NCBI RefSeq assembly: GCF_001514125.1
Contig: NZ_KQ948556.1
Span: forward strand, 63,648-127,647
DNA length: 64,000 bases
Origin: Streptomyces longwoodensis
GTDB lineage: Bacteria > Actinomycetota > Actinomycetes > Streptomycetales > Streptomycetaceae
Reading direction: 5' to 3'
Shown: one piece after another, positions 41,324 to 50,209 of the stretch
Layout of the letters: each line of letters opens with the position of its first letter
Numbering within the stretch: the first letter of the stretch is position 1
The notes under the pieces: generated by a model
Told to the model about the DNA's origin: nothing
The model's database searches: none
What the model saw: the letters and a program-made list of their open reading frames with translations, nothing else
Position numbers and translations under genes: made by a program

Positions 41324-42769
41324 TCACGCCTGCGCCACCGAGTCGCCGTCCTCCTCGTCGTCCCTGTCGTCCGCGTCCGCCGTGCCCTCCGCGTACGCCC
41401 GGTCCTCCACGGCCTCCCCGTCGTCCAGCAGTTCCTCCTGCGGGACGAAGCCCGGCAGCCACTCCTCCAGCTCCTCGCGCAGCCGGACCGTCGCGCCCAG
41501 CTGGCACAGGACGCCGATGGTGCTGAGGGTGACGCGGTGGATCAGCAGGTAGGCCGGGGGCAGGTTGAGCCGCTTGCCCAGCTGGTAGGCGGGGGAGCGG
41601 GGGTCGGCGATGCGGGCCGCCTGGCTGCGCATCCAGCCCCGGGTGAAGGTGAACTCCTCCACCTGCGCCGGTTCGATGATCGGCAGCAGGTAGTCGAGGA
41701 CCGCGTCCGGGTCCAGCTCGACGGACTCCTTGACGAAGCCCTCCGTGCGCAGCAGCTCGTAGACGGCGTCCGCGTGGCCGTCGAGGGTCATCCGCAGCGA
41801 GTCGCCGATCGGGGCCGGCAGTCCGCCCGGGAGCCGGTCGACCGTGCCGAAGTCCAGCACGCCGAGGCGCCAGTCGTCCTCGCCCTCCGGGCCGCCGGGC
41901 AGCAGCCGGAAGTTGCCCGGGTGCGGGTCGGCGTGCAGCAGGCCGGTGCGGGCCGGGCCGGAGAACAGGAAGCGGGCCAGGAGCTGACCGGCGCGGTCGC
42001 GCTGCTCCTGCGTGCCGTCGGCGATCACCTCGGACAGCGGCACCCCGTCGATCCACTCGGTGACCAGGACCTGGTCGCACTGGTGCACCACGGCCGGGAC
42101 CACCACGTCCGGGTCACCCGCGAACTCCTCCGCGTGGGTCTGCTGGGCGTCGGCCTCCAGCTCGTAGTCCAGCTCCTCGGAGACGCGGTCGCGCAGCTCG
42201 GCGATCAGCGGCTTGATGTCCATGCCGGGGATGAGCGGACCCAGCAGGCGCGCGAACCGGCCGAGCTGGTTGAGGTCGGACAGCAGGGCGTCGCCCGCAC
42301 CCGGGTACTGGACCTTGACGGCGACCTCCCGGCCGTCGTGCCACACGCCACGGTGCACCTGGCCGATCGACGCGGCGGCGGACGGCTTGTCCTCGAACTC
42401 CAGGAACAGCTGGGGCCAGTCCTCGCCCAGCCGCTCCGCCAGCACCGCGTGCACCGTGCGCGTCGGCATCGGCGGCGCCGCCTCCTGGAGCTTGGTCAGG
42501 GCCGCCCGGTAGGGTCCGGCGACCTCCTCGGGCAGCGCCGACTCGAAGACGGACAGCGCCTGCCCGAACTTCATCGCACCGCCCTTCAGCTCACCGAGCA
42601 CCTTGAACAGCTGCTCGGCCGTGCGCTGCTGCAGCTCGCGGCCGACGATCTCCGCGGACTCGCCGACGATGCGTTTGCCCAGCCCCCAGGTCGCCCGGCC
42701 GGCGAAGCCGAGCGGGAGCGCGGCGAGCTTGGCGGTCCGGGTGACCGCCTTGCGGGGAAGATCAGACAT
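41324..42769 (-). CDS. ABC1/AarF (ADCK/UbiB) family atypical kinase
   Basis: 481 residues. KVLGELKGGAMKFGQALSVFESALPEE is the KxGQ motif unique to ABC1/UbiB proteins, ASIGQVHRGVW is the Ala-rich nucleotide loop, and VAVKVQYPG holds the ATP lysine. LLHADPHPGNF and VLDFGTVDRL are the catalytic and metal motifs. UbiB-type proteins support lipid/isoprenoid metabolism and have ATPase rather than protein-kinase activity. It corresponds to Rv3197, found beside whiB7 in mycobacteria as well. The ATG at 42769 overlaps the upstream gene's TGA by 8 nt, indicating coupling. Confidence 0.9.
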   Translation of the reverse strand: MSDLPRKAVTRTAKLAALPLGFAGRATWGLGKRIVGESAEIVGRELQQRTAEQLFKVLGELKGGAMKFGQALSVFESALPEEVAGPYRAALTKLQEAAPPMPTRTVHAVLAERLGEDWPQLFLEFEDKPSAAASIGQVHRGVWHDGREVAVKVQYPGAGDALLSDLNQLGRFARLLGPLIPGMDIKPLIAELRDRVSEELDYELEADAQQTHAEEFAGDPDVVVPAVVHQCDQVLVTEWIDGVPLSEVIADGTQEQRDRAGQLLARFLFSGPARTGLLHADPHPGNFRLLPGGPEGEDDWRLGVLDFGTVDRLPGGLPAPIGDSLRMTLDGHADAVYELLRTEGFVKESVELDPDAVLDYLLPIIEPAQVEEFTFTRGWMRSQAARIADPRSPAYQLGKRLNLPPAYLLIHRVTLSTIGVLCQLGATVRLREELEEWLPGFVPQEELLDDGEAVEDRAYAEGTADADDRDDEEDGDSVAQA

Positions 42770-44000
42770 GCGCCCTCCAGGTCCCAGCCGGCCGCGCCGT
42801 GTGTGCCGTACGGCCCAACTCCTGCGAATGCCGTTGCTCCCCCATTGTCGCGTGTGCGCCCCCGTCCTCCGCGGGGTGTTCTCCCTCACCTTCCTCCGCG
42901 GGGCCTTCCGGAGGGTGGTCCGCCGCTCCGCACGGGCAGGCCGGGTGCGCCCACACCGGTCGAGCATGCCACTGGAAGGCCGGTGCCGAGACCTCCCAGC
43001 GGGCCCCGGCGCTCGACTGGCCGCTGCCGTCGAGGAAGGCCAGGGCGTGCGCGGCGGCCAGACCGGCGACCGTCGTGGCCAGCGCCAGGTCGCAGGCGCG
43101 CACCGGGCGCCGGCGCCCCGACCGCCACTGGGCGACCAGCCGGGGCCAGGTCGGATCGCGGTCGACGCGCTCCTGCTGCAGACAGCCGGCGCAGCCCGTC
43201 TCCCCCGGAAGGACCAGCGGCCCGACGACGCCCGTGGCCTCCACCACCCCCGCATACAGATGAGGGATGCCGGACGCGAGCAGCGGCTGCGCGGCCGCCG
43301 GGTCGGGGGCGTGCACGGCGACGTCGTCGCGCGGGGCGAGGACGACCAGGGAGAAACCGGCGGGCTCCGGGTCGGCCGACGGGCCCGGGGTCCGGCGGGG
43401 CGGCCGGTCGGGCGCGGACCGGCGTGCCGCGCGGCGGGCCGCCTCGTCCCGGCGCTCGCCGATCGCCTCGGCCGGCAGGCCGCCGGGCGCCACGTCATCC
43501 GGCTCCACCCGGCCGCCGTCGCGTACGTCGACCTCGCCGACGCCCGCTCCCGCCAGCAGCGAGGCGATCACCGCGCCGACCCGGCCGGCCCCGCGCACCT
43601 GCACCCGCAGCGCCCGGCGCGCGGCCAGCAGGCCCATCGCCTCGCCCGGCCCGGGCGTCACCAGCGACAGCGCCGCCAGGTCGGGGCGCAGGCGGTCCAG
43701 TGCCCCGGGTCTGGCGCGCAGCGCGTCCGCGTCCGCACCGCCCCCGCGGGCGTCGTCGACCAGTCCGGCCCGCGTCAGCCGTCGCACCAGCAGGTCGACG
43801 TGGCCGTCCGGCAGGTCCATCCGGCGGCCCTCCTCCCGCAGGAGCGGCAGCCCCCGGGTACCGTCGAGCAGGTCGAGGAAGCTGCCCGTCGCCGTGTCCA
43901 TCGGCCCGAGCGTCAGCGCGTGCGCCGGGGTCATCCCGAACTGCACGGTGTTGAGATCACGCCAGCCGCGCCGTAGCGCGGGTTTCACCATCGGATGCAT
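42762..44000 (-). CDS. E1-like (ThiF-fold) protein, degenerate
   Basis: About 412 residues. An N-terminal winged-helix-like region (PALRRGWRDLNTVQFG, LLRRLTRAGLVDD type) precedes a Rossmann segment RVQVRGAGRVGAVIASLLAGAGVGEVDVRDGG resembling ThiF/E1 enzymes and the leader-binding TOMM partner proteins. Cysteine pairs CAGC and CPC could bind zinc. The arginine-finger and metal-binding residues of active E1 enzymes are not evident, so it may be catalytically inactive. ATG 44000 (MHPMVKP) is chosen; 43991 is an alternative. It overlaps the ABC1-kinase gene, suggesting joint function. Confidence 0.75.
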   Translation of the reverse strand: MHPMVKPALRRGWRDLNTVQFGMTPAHALTLGPMDTATGSFLDLLDGTRGLPLLREEGRRMDLPDGHVDLLVRRLTRAGLVDDARGGGADADALRARPGALDRLRPDLAALSLVTPGPGEAMGLLAARRALRVQVRGAGRVGAVIASLLAGAGVGEVDVRDGGRVEPDDVAPGGLPAEAIGERRDEAARRAARRSAPDRPPRRTPGPSADPEPAGFSLVVLAPRDDVAVHAPDPAAAQPLLASGIPHLYAGVVEATGVVGPLVLPGETGCAGCLQQERVDRDPTWPRLVAQWRSGRRRPVRACDLALATTVAGLAAAHALAFLDGSGQSSAGARWEVSAPAFQWHARPVWAHPACPCGAADHPPEGPAEEGEGEHPAEDGGAHATMGEQRHSQELGRTAHTARPAGTWRAHV

Positions 44001-44238
44001 GAAAGGCCCCCGTAGCCGTCGAACGTCCCCGGACGCCGGCGGAGCGGGGCGTGGGAGGTCCTCGCTCCGCCGACGAGTGCCAGCATGCCGGGATGCGCCG
44101 AGCGGTGCGCCGAGTTGTCCACAGGCGCCCCGATTCGTCGTACTAATCCGTCGTACGCCGCACACCGGGGGCGCGGCTTGCGCACCGAACCGTCCCGGAG
44201 CCGGGACTTCCCCCAGGTGCAGCGGGTAACGTCGGGGC

Positions 44239-44835
44239 GTGCCCGCCGACCCACTGCACCGCGCCGGAACCCCACAGCGCAGCACGACGAGCCAGCCGCC
44301 GAGCGGCTCGGGGGCGAGCGCGATCGAGGTGCGCCGGAGCAGCCGCCGACGGCGGACGGTCTCCGCGTACCGCGAGGGCGATCGCACCGTCGTGCTCATC
44401 CCTGCCCGCATGTCCAAGGCCGAGGAGCAGCGCTGGGTCAGCGTCATGCTCGACAAGCTGGCCGCCCAGGAGAGCCGGCGCGTGCCCGGGGACACCGAGC
44501 TCGCCGAGCGGGCGGAGCGGCTGTCCGCGCAGTACTTCGAGGGCCGGGCCCGCCCGCGGTCGGTGCGCTGGGTGACCAACCAGAACACCCGCTGGGGCTC
44601 GTGCACCCCGGCCGAGGGCAGCATCCGCCTGTCGCACCGGCTCAAGGGCATGCCCGAGTACGTCATCGACTACGTGCTGCTGCACGAGCTCGCCCACCTG
44701 CTGGTACCGGGTCACGGGCCCGACTTCTGGCGACTGCTGGAGGCCTACCCGCGCACCGAGCGGGCCCGCGGCTACCTGGAGGGAGTGGTGGCCGCCGAGC
44801 GGCTGCCGCACCTGCCGGGCACGCGCGGACAGTGA
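44239..44835 (+). CDS. YgjP-like M48-type zinc metallopeptidase
   Basis: 198 residues. The family block NQNTRWGSCTPAEGSIRLSHRL is followed by YVLLHELAHLLVPGHGPDFW, giving HExxH plus a downstream His. This is the YgjP/SprT-like cytosolic peptidase group, whose substrates are unknown. GTG 44239 follows TAACGT by 6 nt and lacks a Shine-Dalgarno sequence, suggesting a leaderless message. The first 40 residues are basic and disordered. Confidence 0.88.
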   Translation: MPADPLHRAGTPQRSTTSQPPSGSGASAIEVRRSSRRRRTVSAYREGDRTVVLIPARMSKAEEQRWVSVMLDKLAAQESRRVPGDTELAERAERLSAQYFEGRARPRSVRWVTNQNTRWGSCTPAEGSIRLSHRLKGMPEYVIDYVLLHELAHLLVPGHGPDFWRLLEAYPRTERARGYLEGVVAAERLPHLPGTRGQ

Positions 44836-44857
44836 GCGCGGGCGATCACGCGCGCGT

Positions 44858-44910
44858 TGTGTACCGGGTGTGTACCGACACCGTTCGATGTCGGGGTTTG
44901 CGGTTAGCCT
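44858..44910 (+). promoter_or_regulatory. Candidate operator/promoter of the TerD-AIM24 operon
   Basis: Two direct copies of TGTGTACCG (44858-44866 and 44869-44877) are spaced 11 bp, one helical turn, and lie upstream of a possible -10 TAGCCT (44905-44910). They could be an activator or repressor site for the operon starting at 44953. The assignment is by pattern only. Confidence 0.45.
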
Positions 44911-44952
44911 GGCGCGACGCACTCACTTCGGGATGGGGGACGGTCGTAACGC

Positions 44953-46656
44953 ATGCCCAGGGAATTCCAACGCGGCCACAAGGCCAGGATCAGTGACCTC
45001 ACCGCGGGCACGGATCTGTACGTAGGCGTGCAGATCTCCGCCCCCGGCCTGAGCTTCGACATCAGCTGCTTCGGACTGGACGCCGACGAACGGCTCTCGG
45101 ACGACCGGTACTTCATCTTCTTCAACCAGCCGAAGTCCCCGGAGGAGTCCGTCCAGCTGCTGGGCGCGCAGGCCGGCGACACGGAGTCCTTCCGGGTCAC
45201 CCTCGACCGGATCCCGCCGCAGATCCGGAAGCTGTCCTTCACCGCGACCGTCGACGGCGCCGGACAGATGTCGCAGATCGGCCCCGGGTACCTGCGCATC
45301 GTCGCGGGCGGCGAGGAGGTGGCCCGGTACTCCTTCGACGGCTCGGAGTTCACCACCGAGCGCGCCGTGATGCTCGGCGACTTCTACCTGAAGGACGTGT
45401 GGCGGTTCGCGGCCGTCGGCCAGGGCTTCGACGGCGGCCTGGAGGCGCTGCTGAAGAACTTCGGCGGCGAGGTCCTGGAGGAGGAGGCACCTGCCGCGCC
45501 GCAGCAGCCACAGCCGCAGCAGCCGGCGGCCGGTGGAGCCCCCGGCTTCGCCCCGCCCGCCTTCGGCGCGCCGGCCGCCCCGGCACCCGCCCCGCCCGCG
45601 CCCCAGCCGCAGCCCGCCGCGCAGGGCTTCGCGCCCCCCGCGCCCCCGCCGGGCACCACGCCGCCCCCGCCGCCCGCGCCCCACCCCTCCGTGCACGGCG
45701 CGCCGACCCTCATCGCCCCCATGACGCCGCCCGGTGGCGTCCAGGTCCCGCCGCCGGGCCCGGCTCCCGCGCCCTACGGCCAGCCGCCCCAGCAGCAGTA
45801 CGGGCAGCCCCCGGCCCCGTCGGCGCCCATGCCGCCCGGCTACGGCCAGCCCCCGGCCCCGCAGGCCCCGCAGCCCCCGATGCCGCCCGGCTACGGCCAG
45901 CCCGGCCCGCCCCCCGGCTACGGCCAGCAGCCGCCCCTCGGACAGATCCCCGGCCAGCAGGCCTACGGCGTGCCGCAGGGCGCGCCCCCGGGCGGCGCCG
46001 GAGTGGGCGCCGCGCTGCAGAAGTTCCGGGAGACGCCCACCGGGCAGCGCTGGACCCAGCAGAACGGCAAGCTGATCCGCGTCGACCTCGGCGTCGGCGG
46101 AGAGCCGGTGCTGGCCCGGCAGGGCAGCATGGTGCTCTACCAGGGCAAGGTCGACTTCAGCTACAAGGGCGCCGGGTTCGCCGGCCGCATCGTCGGCAAC
46201 GCCACCGGCCAGGAGATGCAGCTGATGCGCTGCACCGGCCAGGGTCAGGTGTTCCTCGCCGAGGACTCCACGATGCTGCACCCCATCGAGCTCCAGGGCG
46301 ACGGCATCTGCGTCTCCGCCGAGAACGTCCTCGCCTTCGACGAGAGCCTGCAGTACGAGGTCCGCCGCATCGAGGGCCACGGCATCCCCGGCGGCGCGCT
46401 GTTCACCATGCAGTTCCAGGGCACCGGCACCATCGTCGTCAAGACGCACGGCACGCCCGTGGTGCTCCCGGTCACGCCGACCACGTTCGCCGACTGCAAC
46501 GCCGTCGTCGCCTGGTCGTCCGCCGCGCAGGTGATCGTCTCCAGCCAGGTGCGGATGCGCCGCAACGCGTACCCGGGCGACACCGGCGAGAGCATCAACC
46601 TCCAGTTCCGGGGCGCCCCCGGCAACTTCATCGTCGTCCAGCCGTACGAGGTCTGA
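44953..46656 (+). CDS. TerD-AIM24 fusion protein
   Basis: 567 residues. A TerD-type domain (1-175, with FDISCFGLDADERLSDDRYFIFFNQ and VSFDGSEF-like strands, probable calcium binding) leads to a Pro/Gln/Gly-rich linker (about 178-350, repeats of GYGQPPAP). The C-terminal domain is AIM24-type (from VGAALQKFRETPTG; VLARQGSMVLYQGKVDFSYKGAG). TerD proteins belong to tellurite/stress systems; AIM24 beta-helix domains are of unknown role. ATG 44953 follows GGATGGGGGA. It is the first gene of a three-gene AIM24 operon. Confidence 0.9.
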   Translation: MPREFQRGHKARISDLTAGTDLYVGVQISAPGLSFDISCFGLDADERLSDDRYFIFFNQPKSPEESVQLLGAQAGDTESFRVTLDRIPPQIRKLSFTATVDGAGQMSQIGPGYLRIVAGGEEVARYSFDGSEFTTERAVMLGDFYLKDVWRFAAVGQGFDGGLEALLKNFGGEVLEEEAPAAPQQPQPQQPAAGGAPGFAPPAFGAPAAPAPAPPAPQPQPAAQGFAPPAPPPGTTPPPPPAPHPSVHGAPTLIAPMTPPGGVQVPPPGPAPAPYGQPPQQQYGQPPAPSAPMPPGYGQPPAPQAPQPPMPPGYGQPGPPPGYGQQPPLGQIPGQQAYGVPQGAPPGGAGVGAALQKFRETPTGQRWTQQNGKLIRVDLGVGGEPVLARQGSMVLYQGKVDFSYKGAGFAGRIVGNATGQEMQLMRCTGQGQVFLAEDSTMLHPIELQGDGICVSAENVLAFDESLQYEVRRIEGHGIPGGALFTMQFQGTGTIVVKTHGTPVVLPVTPTTFADCNAVVAWSSAAQVIVSSQVRMRRNAYPGDTGESINLQFRGAPGNFIVVQPYEV

Positions 46657-46667
46657 GGGAGCCCGTC

Positions 46668-47348
46668 ATGAACCAGCAGCTCGCGGGCTTCGCCCCCGCA
46701 CCCGTCACCGCCCGCATGGAGAACCACGGCAACCACATGCTGAAGGTCGCCCTGCAGACGGGGAACGACCTCCTCGCGCGCGTGGGCTCGATGGTCGCCT
46801 ACGAGGGCTTCGTCCAGTACGAGCCCAACCCGCCGGCCGTGCGGCAGATCGCGCGCGACTGGATGACCGGCGAGGGCGCCCCCCTGATGAAGTGCTCCGG
46901 CGACGGCCTGCTCTACCTCGCCGACTACGGCGCGGACGTGGTCGTCATCAACCTCAACGGCGACGGCATCTCCGTCAACGCGACCAACCTGCTCGCCTTC
47001 GACGCGCACCTCACCTGGGGCGTGGAGCGGGTCAAGGGGCTCGCGAAGTTCGCCGGGCAGGGCCTGTGGAACACCAAGATCTCCGGGCAGGGCTGGGTCG
47101 CCCTCACCTCCCGGGGCACGCCGATCGTCGTCGACTGCGGCGGCGGCGAGGACGAGACCTACGTCGACCCGGACGCGCTGGTCGCCTGGTCGCCGAACCT
47201 GAAGGTGAAGGGCAAGCGCAGCTTCAAGGCGCAGTCGCTCATCGGCCGGGGCAGCGGCGAGGCCTACCAGATGGCCTTCTCCGGCCAGGGCATCGTCGTC
47301 GTCCAGCCCAGCGAGGACAGCACCGACCGCCTCCGGTTCCGGGGCTGA
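46668..47348 (+). CDS. AIM24 family protein (second of three)
   Basis: 226 residues consisting only of an AIM24 domain: MLKVALQTGNDLLARVGSMVAYEGFVQYEPN, MKCSGDGLLYLADYGADVVV, NLLAFDAHLTWGVERVKG, WVALTSRGTPIVV and ALVAWSPNLKVKGKRSFK. The gene starts 12 nt after the TerD-AIM24 stop with GAGGGAG as ribosome site. It has no signal peptide or membrane helix. It is a paralogue of the C-terminal domain of the preceding protein. Confidence 0.9.
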   Translation: MNQQLAGFAPAPVTARMENHGNHMLKVALQTGNDLLARVGSMVAYEGFVQYEPNPPAVRQIARDWMTGEGAPLMKCSGDGLLYLADYGADVVVINLNGDGISVNATNLLAFDAHLTWGVERVKGLAKFAGQGLWNTKISGQGWVALTSRGTPIVVDCGGGEDETYVDPDALVAWSPNLKVKGKRSFKAQSLIGRGSGEAYQMAFSGQGIVVVQPSEDSTDRLRFRG

Positions 47349-47365
47349 GGGGGAGCCAGAACACC

Positions 47366-48121
47366 ATGCAGAGCCCGCTTTTCGCGTACAACGACCAGCA
47401 GACCCAGGAGCGCTGGAGCCTGCAGAACAAGCACATGCTCCGCGTCACCCTGGAGGGCCACGACGACGTCCTCGCCCGCAAGGGCACGATGGTCGCCTAC
47501 CAGGGCCTCGTCGAGTTCGACGCCGAGTGGCAGAACACCAACCAGCGCCGCGCACGCGCGCGCACCGGCGAGGGGCTGGACCTGATGCGCTGCCACGGGC
47601 AGGGCACGGTCTACTTCGCCAACCTCGCCCAGCACATCCACGTGATGGAGGTGGAGCAGGACGGCCTCACGGTGGACAGCAGCTACGTCCTCGCCATGGA
47701 CTCCTCGCTGCACCACGAGGTCATCGCCGTCGACAGCGTGTACGGCATCTCCGGCTCCGGGAAGTACCAGCTGAACATCACCGGACGCGGCAGGGTCGCC
47801 CTGATGACCTCCGGCGCCCCACTCCTGATGCAGGTCACGCCGGACAAGTACGTCAACTGCGACGCGGACGCGATCGTGGCCTGGTCCACCGGGCTGCGCG
47901 TGCAGATGCAGGCCCAGACGCACTCCTCGGGCGTGTGGCGTCGGCGCGGCACCACCGGTGAGGGCTGGGAGCTGAGCTTCATGGGCAACGGCTTCGCGCT
48001 CGTCCAGCCCAGCGAACTGCTGCCGCCCCAGAACGCCCAGATCGGCCAGGGCCTCGCCGCGCAGTACGGCATGGGCCAGCACGGGGCGCGCGGACAGAAC
48101 CAGGGCAACGTCTGGAGCTGA
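47366..48121 (+). CDS. AIM24 family protein (third of three)
   Basis: 251 residues. The same repeats as its neighbours are visible: MLRVTLEGHDDVLARKGTMVAYQGLVEFD, LMRCHGQGTVYFANLAQHIHVMEVE, VLAMDSSLHHEV, RVALMTSGAPLLM and IVAWSTGLRVQMQAQT. A Gln/Gly-rich tail follows. The ATG lies 18 nt after the previous stop with a GGGGGAG ribosome site. The three proteins probably assemble together. A strong terminator closes the operon. Confidence 0.9.
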   Translation: MQSPLFAYNDQQTQERWSLQNKHMLRVTLEGHDDVLARKGTMVAYQGLVEFDAEWQNTNQRRARARTGEGLDLMRCHGQGTVYFANLAQHIHVMEVEQDGLTVDSSYVLAMDSSLHHEVIAVDSVYGISGSGKYQLNITGRGRVALMTSGAPLLMQVTPDKYVNCDADAIVAWSTGLRVQMQAQTHSSGVWRRRGTTGEGWELSFMGNGFALVQPSELLPPQNAQIGQGLAAQYGMGQHGARGQNQGNVWS

Positions 48122-48160
48122 GCCCGGGCCGACGTCGGATCGGCACGTCGGCACGCCAGC

Positions 48161-48198
48161 ACGTAAGGGGCGACCGTCCTGGCGGTCGCCCCTTACGT
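48161..48198. terminator. Bidirectional terminator after AIM24 operon
   Basis: A 16-bp perfect stem (ACGTAAGGGGCGACCG) with a TCCTGG loop lies between convergent genes. Confidence 0.85.
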
Positions 48199-48215
48199 AG
48201 CGGCCCGGCGGCCGT

Positions 48216-48740
48216 TCACAGCCGCGCGCGCGTCGCCTCCACCAGCCGTACGACTGAGTCGTCGGCGACCGACGCGACCTCCGCGTAGGGGAACCACCGC
48301 AGGTCGAGGGACTCGTCACTGATCGCCTCCACGGCGCCGGCCGGGGCGAGCGCGGCGTACTGCACGTCCAGGTGCCAGGCGCAGGGCGTGAGATGGCGGT
48401 CCAGGCGCACCGGGCCGCCGGGCAGCAGCGTCAGCCCGGAGATGCCCGACTCCTCGCGTCCCTCGCGCAGCGCGGCCTCGGCCAGGGTGGCGTCGACCGG
48501 CTCGCAGTGACCGCCCATCTGCAGCCACATCCGCAGCTTCCGGTGCAGGGTCAGCAGCACCCGGCCGCGCTCCGGGTCGATCACCAGCGCGCTCGCCGTG
48601 ACGTGCCCGTCCCGGCAGGCCTTCCACATGCCGTCCGGGTGGGCGGCCAGGTGGTCGAGGTACAGCCGGCTCAGCTCGTCCTGGTCCCCGTGGCCCTCGT
48701 ACTGCTTCAGCACCAGGACCGCGTCGTCGTACAGGCTCAC
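48216..48740 (-). CDS. NUDIX hydrolase
   Basis: 174 residues. The Nudix box is a variant near residues 76-98: GGHCEPVDATLAEAALREGREESG, with WLQMGGH before it. GTG 48740 overlaps the stop of the DUF2342 gene (GTGA), so the two are co-translated. It is cytosolic, and the substrate is unknown: a nucleotide derivative or activated sugar. Confidence 0.88.
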   Translation of the reverse strand: MSLYDDAVLVLKQYEGHGDQDELSRLYLDHLAAHPDGMWKACRDGHVTASALVIDPERGRVLLTLHRKLRMWLQMGGHCEPVDATLAEAALREGREESGISGLTLLPGGPVRLDRHLTPCAWHLDVQYAALAPAGAVEAISDESLDLRWFPYAEVASVADDSVVRLVEATRARL

Positions 48741-50209
48741 TCGGTGCCGTCGCCCTTGCCGCCGTCGCCCTTGCCCGGGGCGTCCTCGCCGGAGTCGTCC
48801 GACTGCTGCACGCCCTTGTCCGGGCCCTTCGTCAGGTCGGGCTTGCCCGCCGCCTCGCCGAGCATCCGGTCCAGCTCGGAGAAGTCCATCTGCTCGCGGT
48901 GGACGAAGCCGTCCGGGTCGTCGAGGTCGCCGGCCGTCGGCAGCATGTCCGGGTGGGCCCACAGGGCGTCGCGGCCGTCGACCCCGCGCGCGTCCGTGAG
49001 CGAGGCCCACAGGCGGGAGGCGTCGCGCAGCCGGCGCGGGCGCAGCTCCAGGCCGATCAGCGTGGCGAAGGTCTGCTCGGCCGGGCCGCCCGAGGCACGG
49101 CGGCGGCGCAGCGTCTCGCGCAGCGCGTCCGCGGACGACAGGCGCGGCTTGGCGGCCGCGTGCACGACGGCGTCCACCCAGCCCTCGACGAGGGCCAGGG
49201 CCGTCTCCAGACGGGCCAGCGCGGCCTTCTGCTCGGGCGTGTCCTCGGGCTGGAACATGCCCTGCTGGAGCGCGTCCTGCAGCTGCTCGGGGTTCTGCGG
49301 GTCGAACTGGCCGACCACGTCCTCCAGCTTGGCGGTGTCGACCTTGATCCCGCGCGCGTACCCGTCGACCGCGCCGAACAGGTGCGAGCGAAGCCACGGC
49401 ACGTGCGCGAACAGGCGCTGGTGGGCCGCCTCGCGCAGCGCCAGGTACAGCCGCACCTCCTCCTTCGGGACGCCCAGGTCCTTGCCGAACGCCTCGATGT
49501 TCGCCGGCAGCAGCGCGGCGCGGCCGGCCGGGCCGAGCGGCAGGCCGACGTCGGTGGAGCCGACGACCTCGCCCGCGAGGACGCCGACGGCCTGCCCGAT
49601 CTGCGAGCCGAACATCGCGCCGCCCATCGAGCGCATCACGCCGATCAGCGGGCCGGCCATGGCCTGCATCTCCTCCGGCAGGACGTCGCCCATCGCCGTG
49701 CCCACGCGCTCGGCGACCGGGTCGACCAGCTCCTGCCACGCCGGCAGGGTCGCCTCGACCCACTCCGCGCGCGACCAGGCGACCGCGGAGGCCGCGCCGG
49801 ACGGCAGGGACGTCGCGTCGTCCAGCCACAGGTCGGCCAGGCGGACGGCCTCCTGGACCGCGTTGCGCTCGGCGGGGCCGATGCTCGCGTCCTTCACGCC
49901 GTCCGGCGTGCCCTGGGCGACGGTCTGGCGGGCGATCTGCTTGGCCATGTCCCAGTTCACCGGGCCGCCCTCGTAGGACAGCATCTGGCCGAGCTGCTGG
50001 AAGGCGGCGCCCAGGTCGGTGGGGTTCAGCGAGCCGAACATGGCCGCGAACGGATTGTCACCGCCGGGGCCGCCCGCTCCGGGCAGCCCGAATCCGAACG
50101 GGTTGGCCGGGCCCTGACCACCACCGCTCTGCGGGTCCTTCTGCTTGCCCTCGTCGCCGTCTTCCGGCTCCTCCGGCGGAAGGCCGAAGCCGAATGGGGT
50201 GTCACTCAC
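48737..50209 (-). CDS. DUF2342 zincin-like protein
   Basis: 490 residues. The first 80 are Gly/Pro-rich with repeated NPFGFGLPG, then a helical domain with WDMAKQIARQTVAQG, LREAAHQRLFAHVPWL and ALVEGWVDAVVHAAA, the arrangement of the zinc-dependent metalloprotease type 2 (DUF2342) family. The canonical HExxH is replaced by EAAHQRLF, with a downstream EGWVD supplying a possible ligand. It corresponds to Rv3195. No membrane helix is seen. The tail is acidic and disordered. Confidence 0.85.
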   Translation of the reverse strand: MSDTPFGFGLPPEEPEDGDEGKQKDPQSGGGQGPANPFGFGLPGAGGPGGDNPFAAMFGSLNPTDLGAAFQQLGQMLSYEGGPVNWDMAKQIARQTVAQGTPDGVKDASIGPAERNAVQEAVRLADLWLDDATSLPSGAASAVAWSRAEWVEATLPAWQELVDPVAERVGTAMGDVLPEEMQAMAGPLIGVMRSMGGAMFGSQIGQAVGVLAGEVVGSTDVGLPLGPAGRAALLPANIEAFGKDLGVPKEEVRLYLALREAAHQRLFAHVPWLRSHLFGAVDGYARGIKVDTAKLEDVVGQFDPQNPEQLQDALQQGMFQPEDTPEQKAALARLETALALVEGWVDAVVHAAAKPRLSSADALRETLRRRRASGGPAEQTFATLIGLELRPRRLRDASRLWASLTDARGVDGRDALWAHPDMLPTAGDLDDPDGFVHREQMDFSELDRMLGEAAGKPDLTKGPDKGVQQSDDSGEDAPGKGDGGKGDGTE

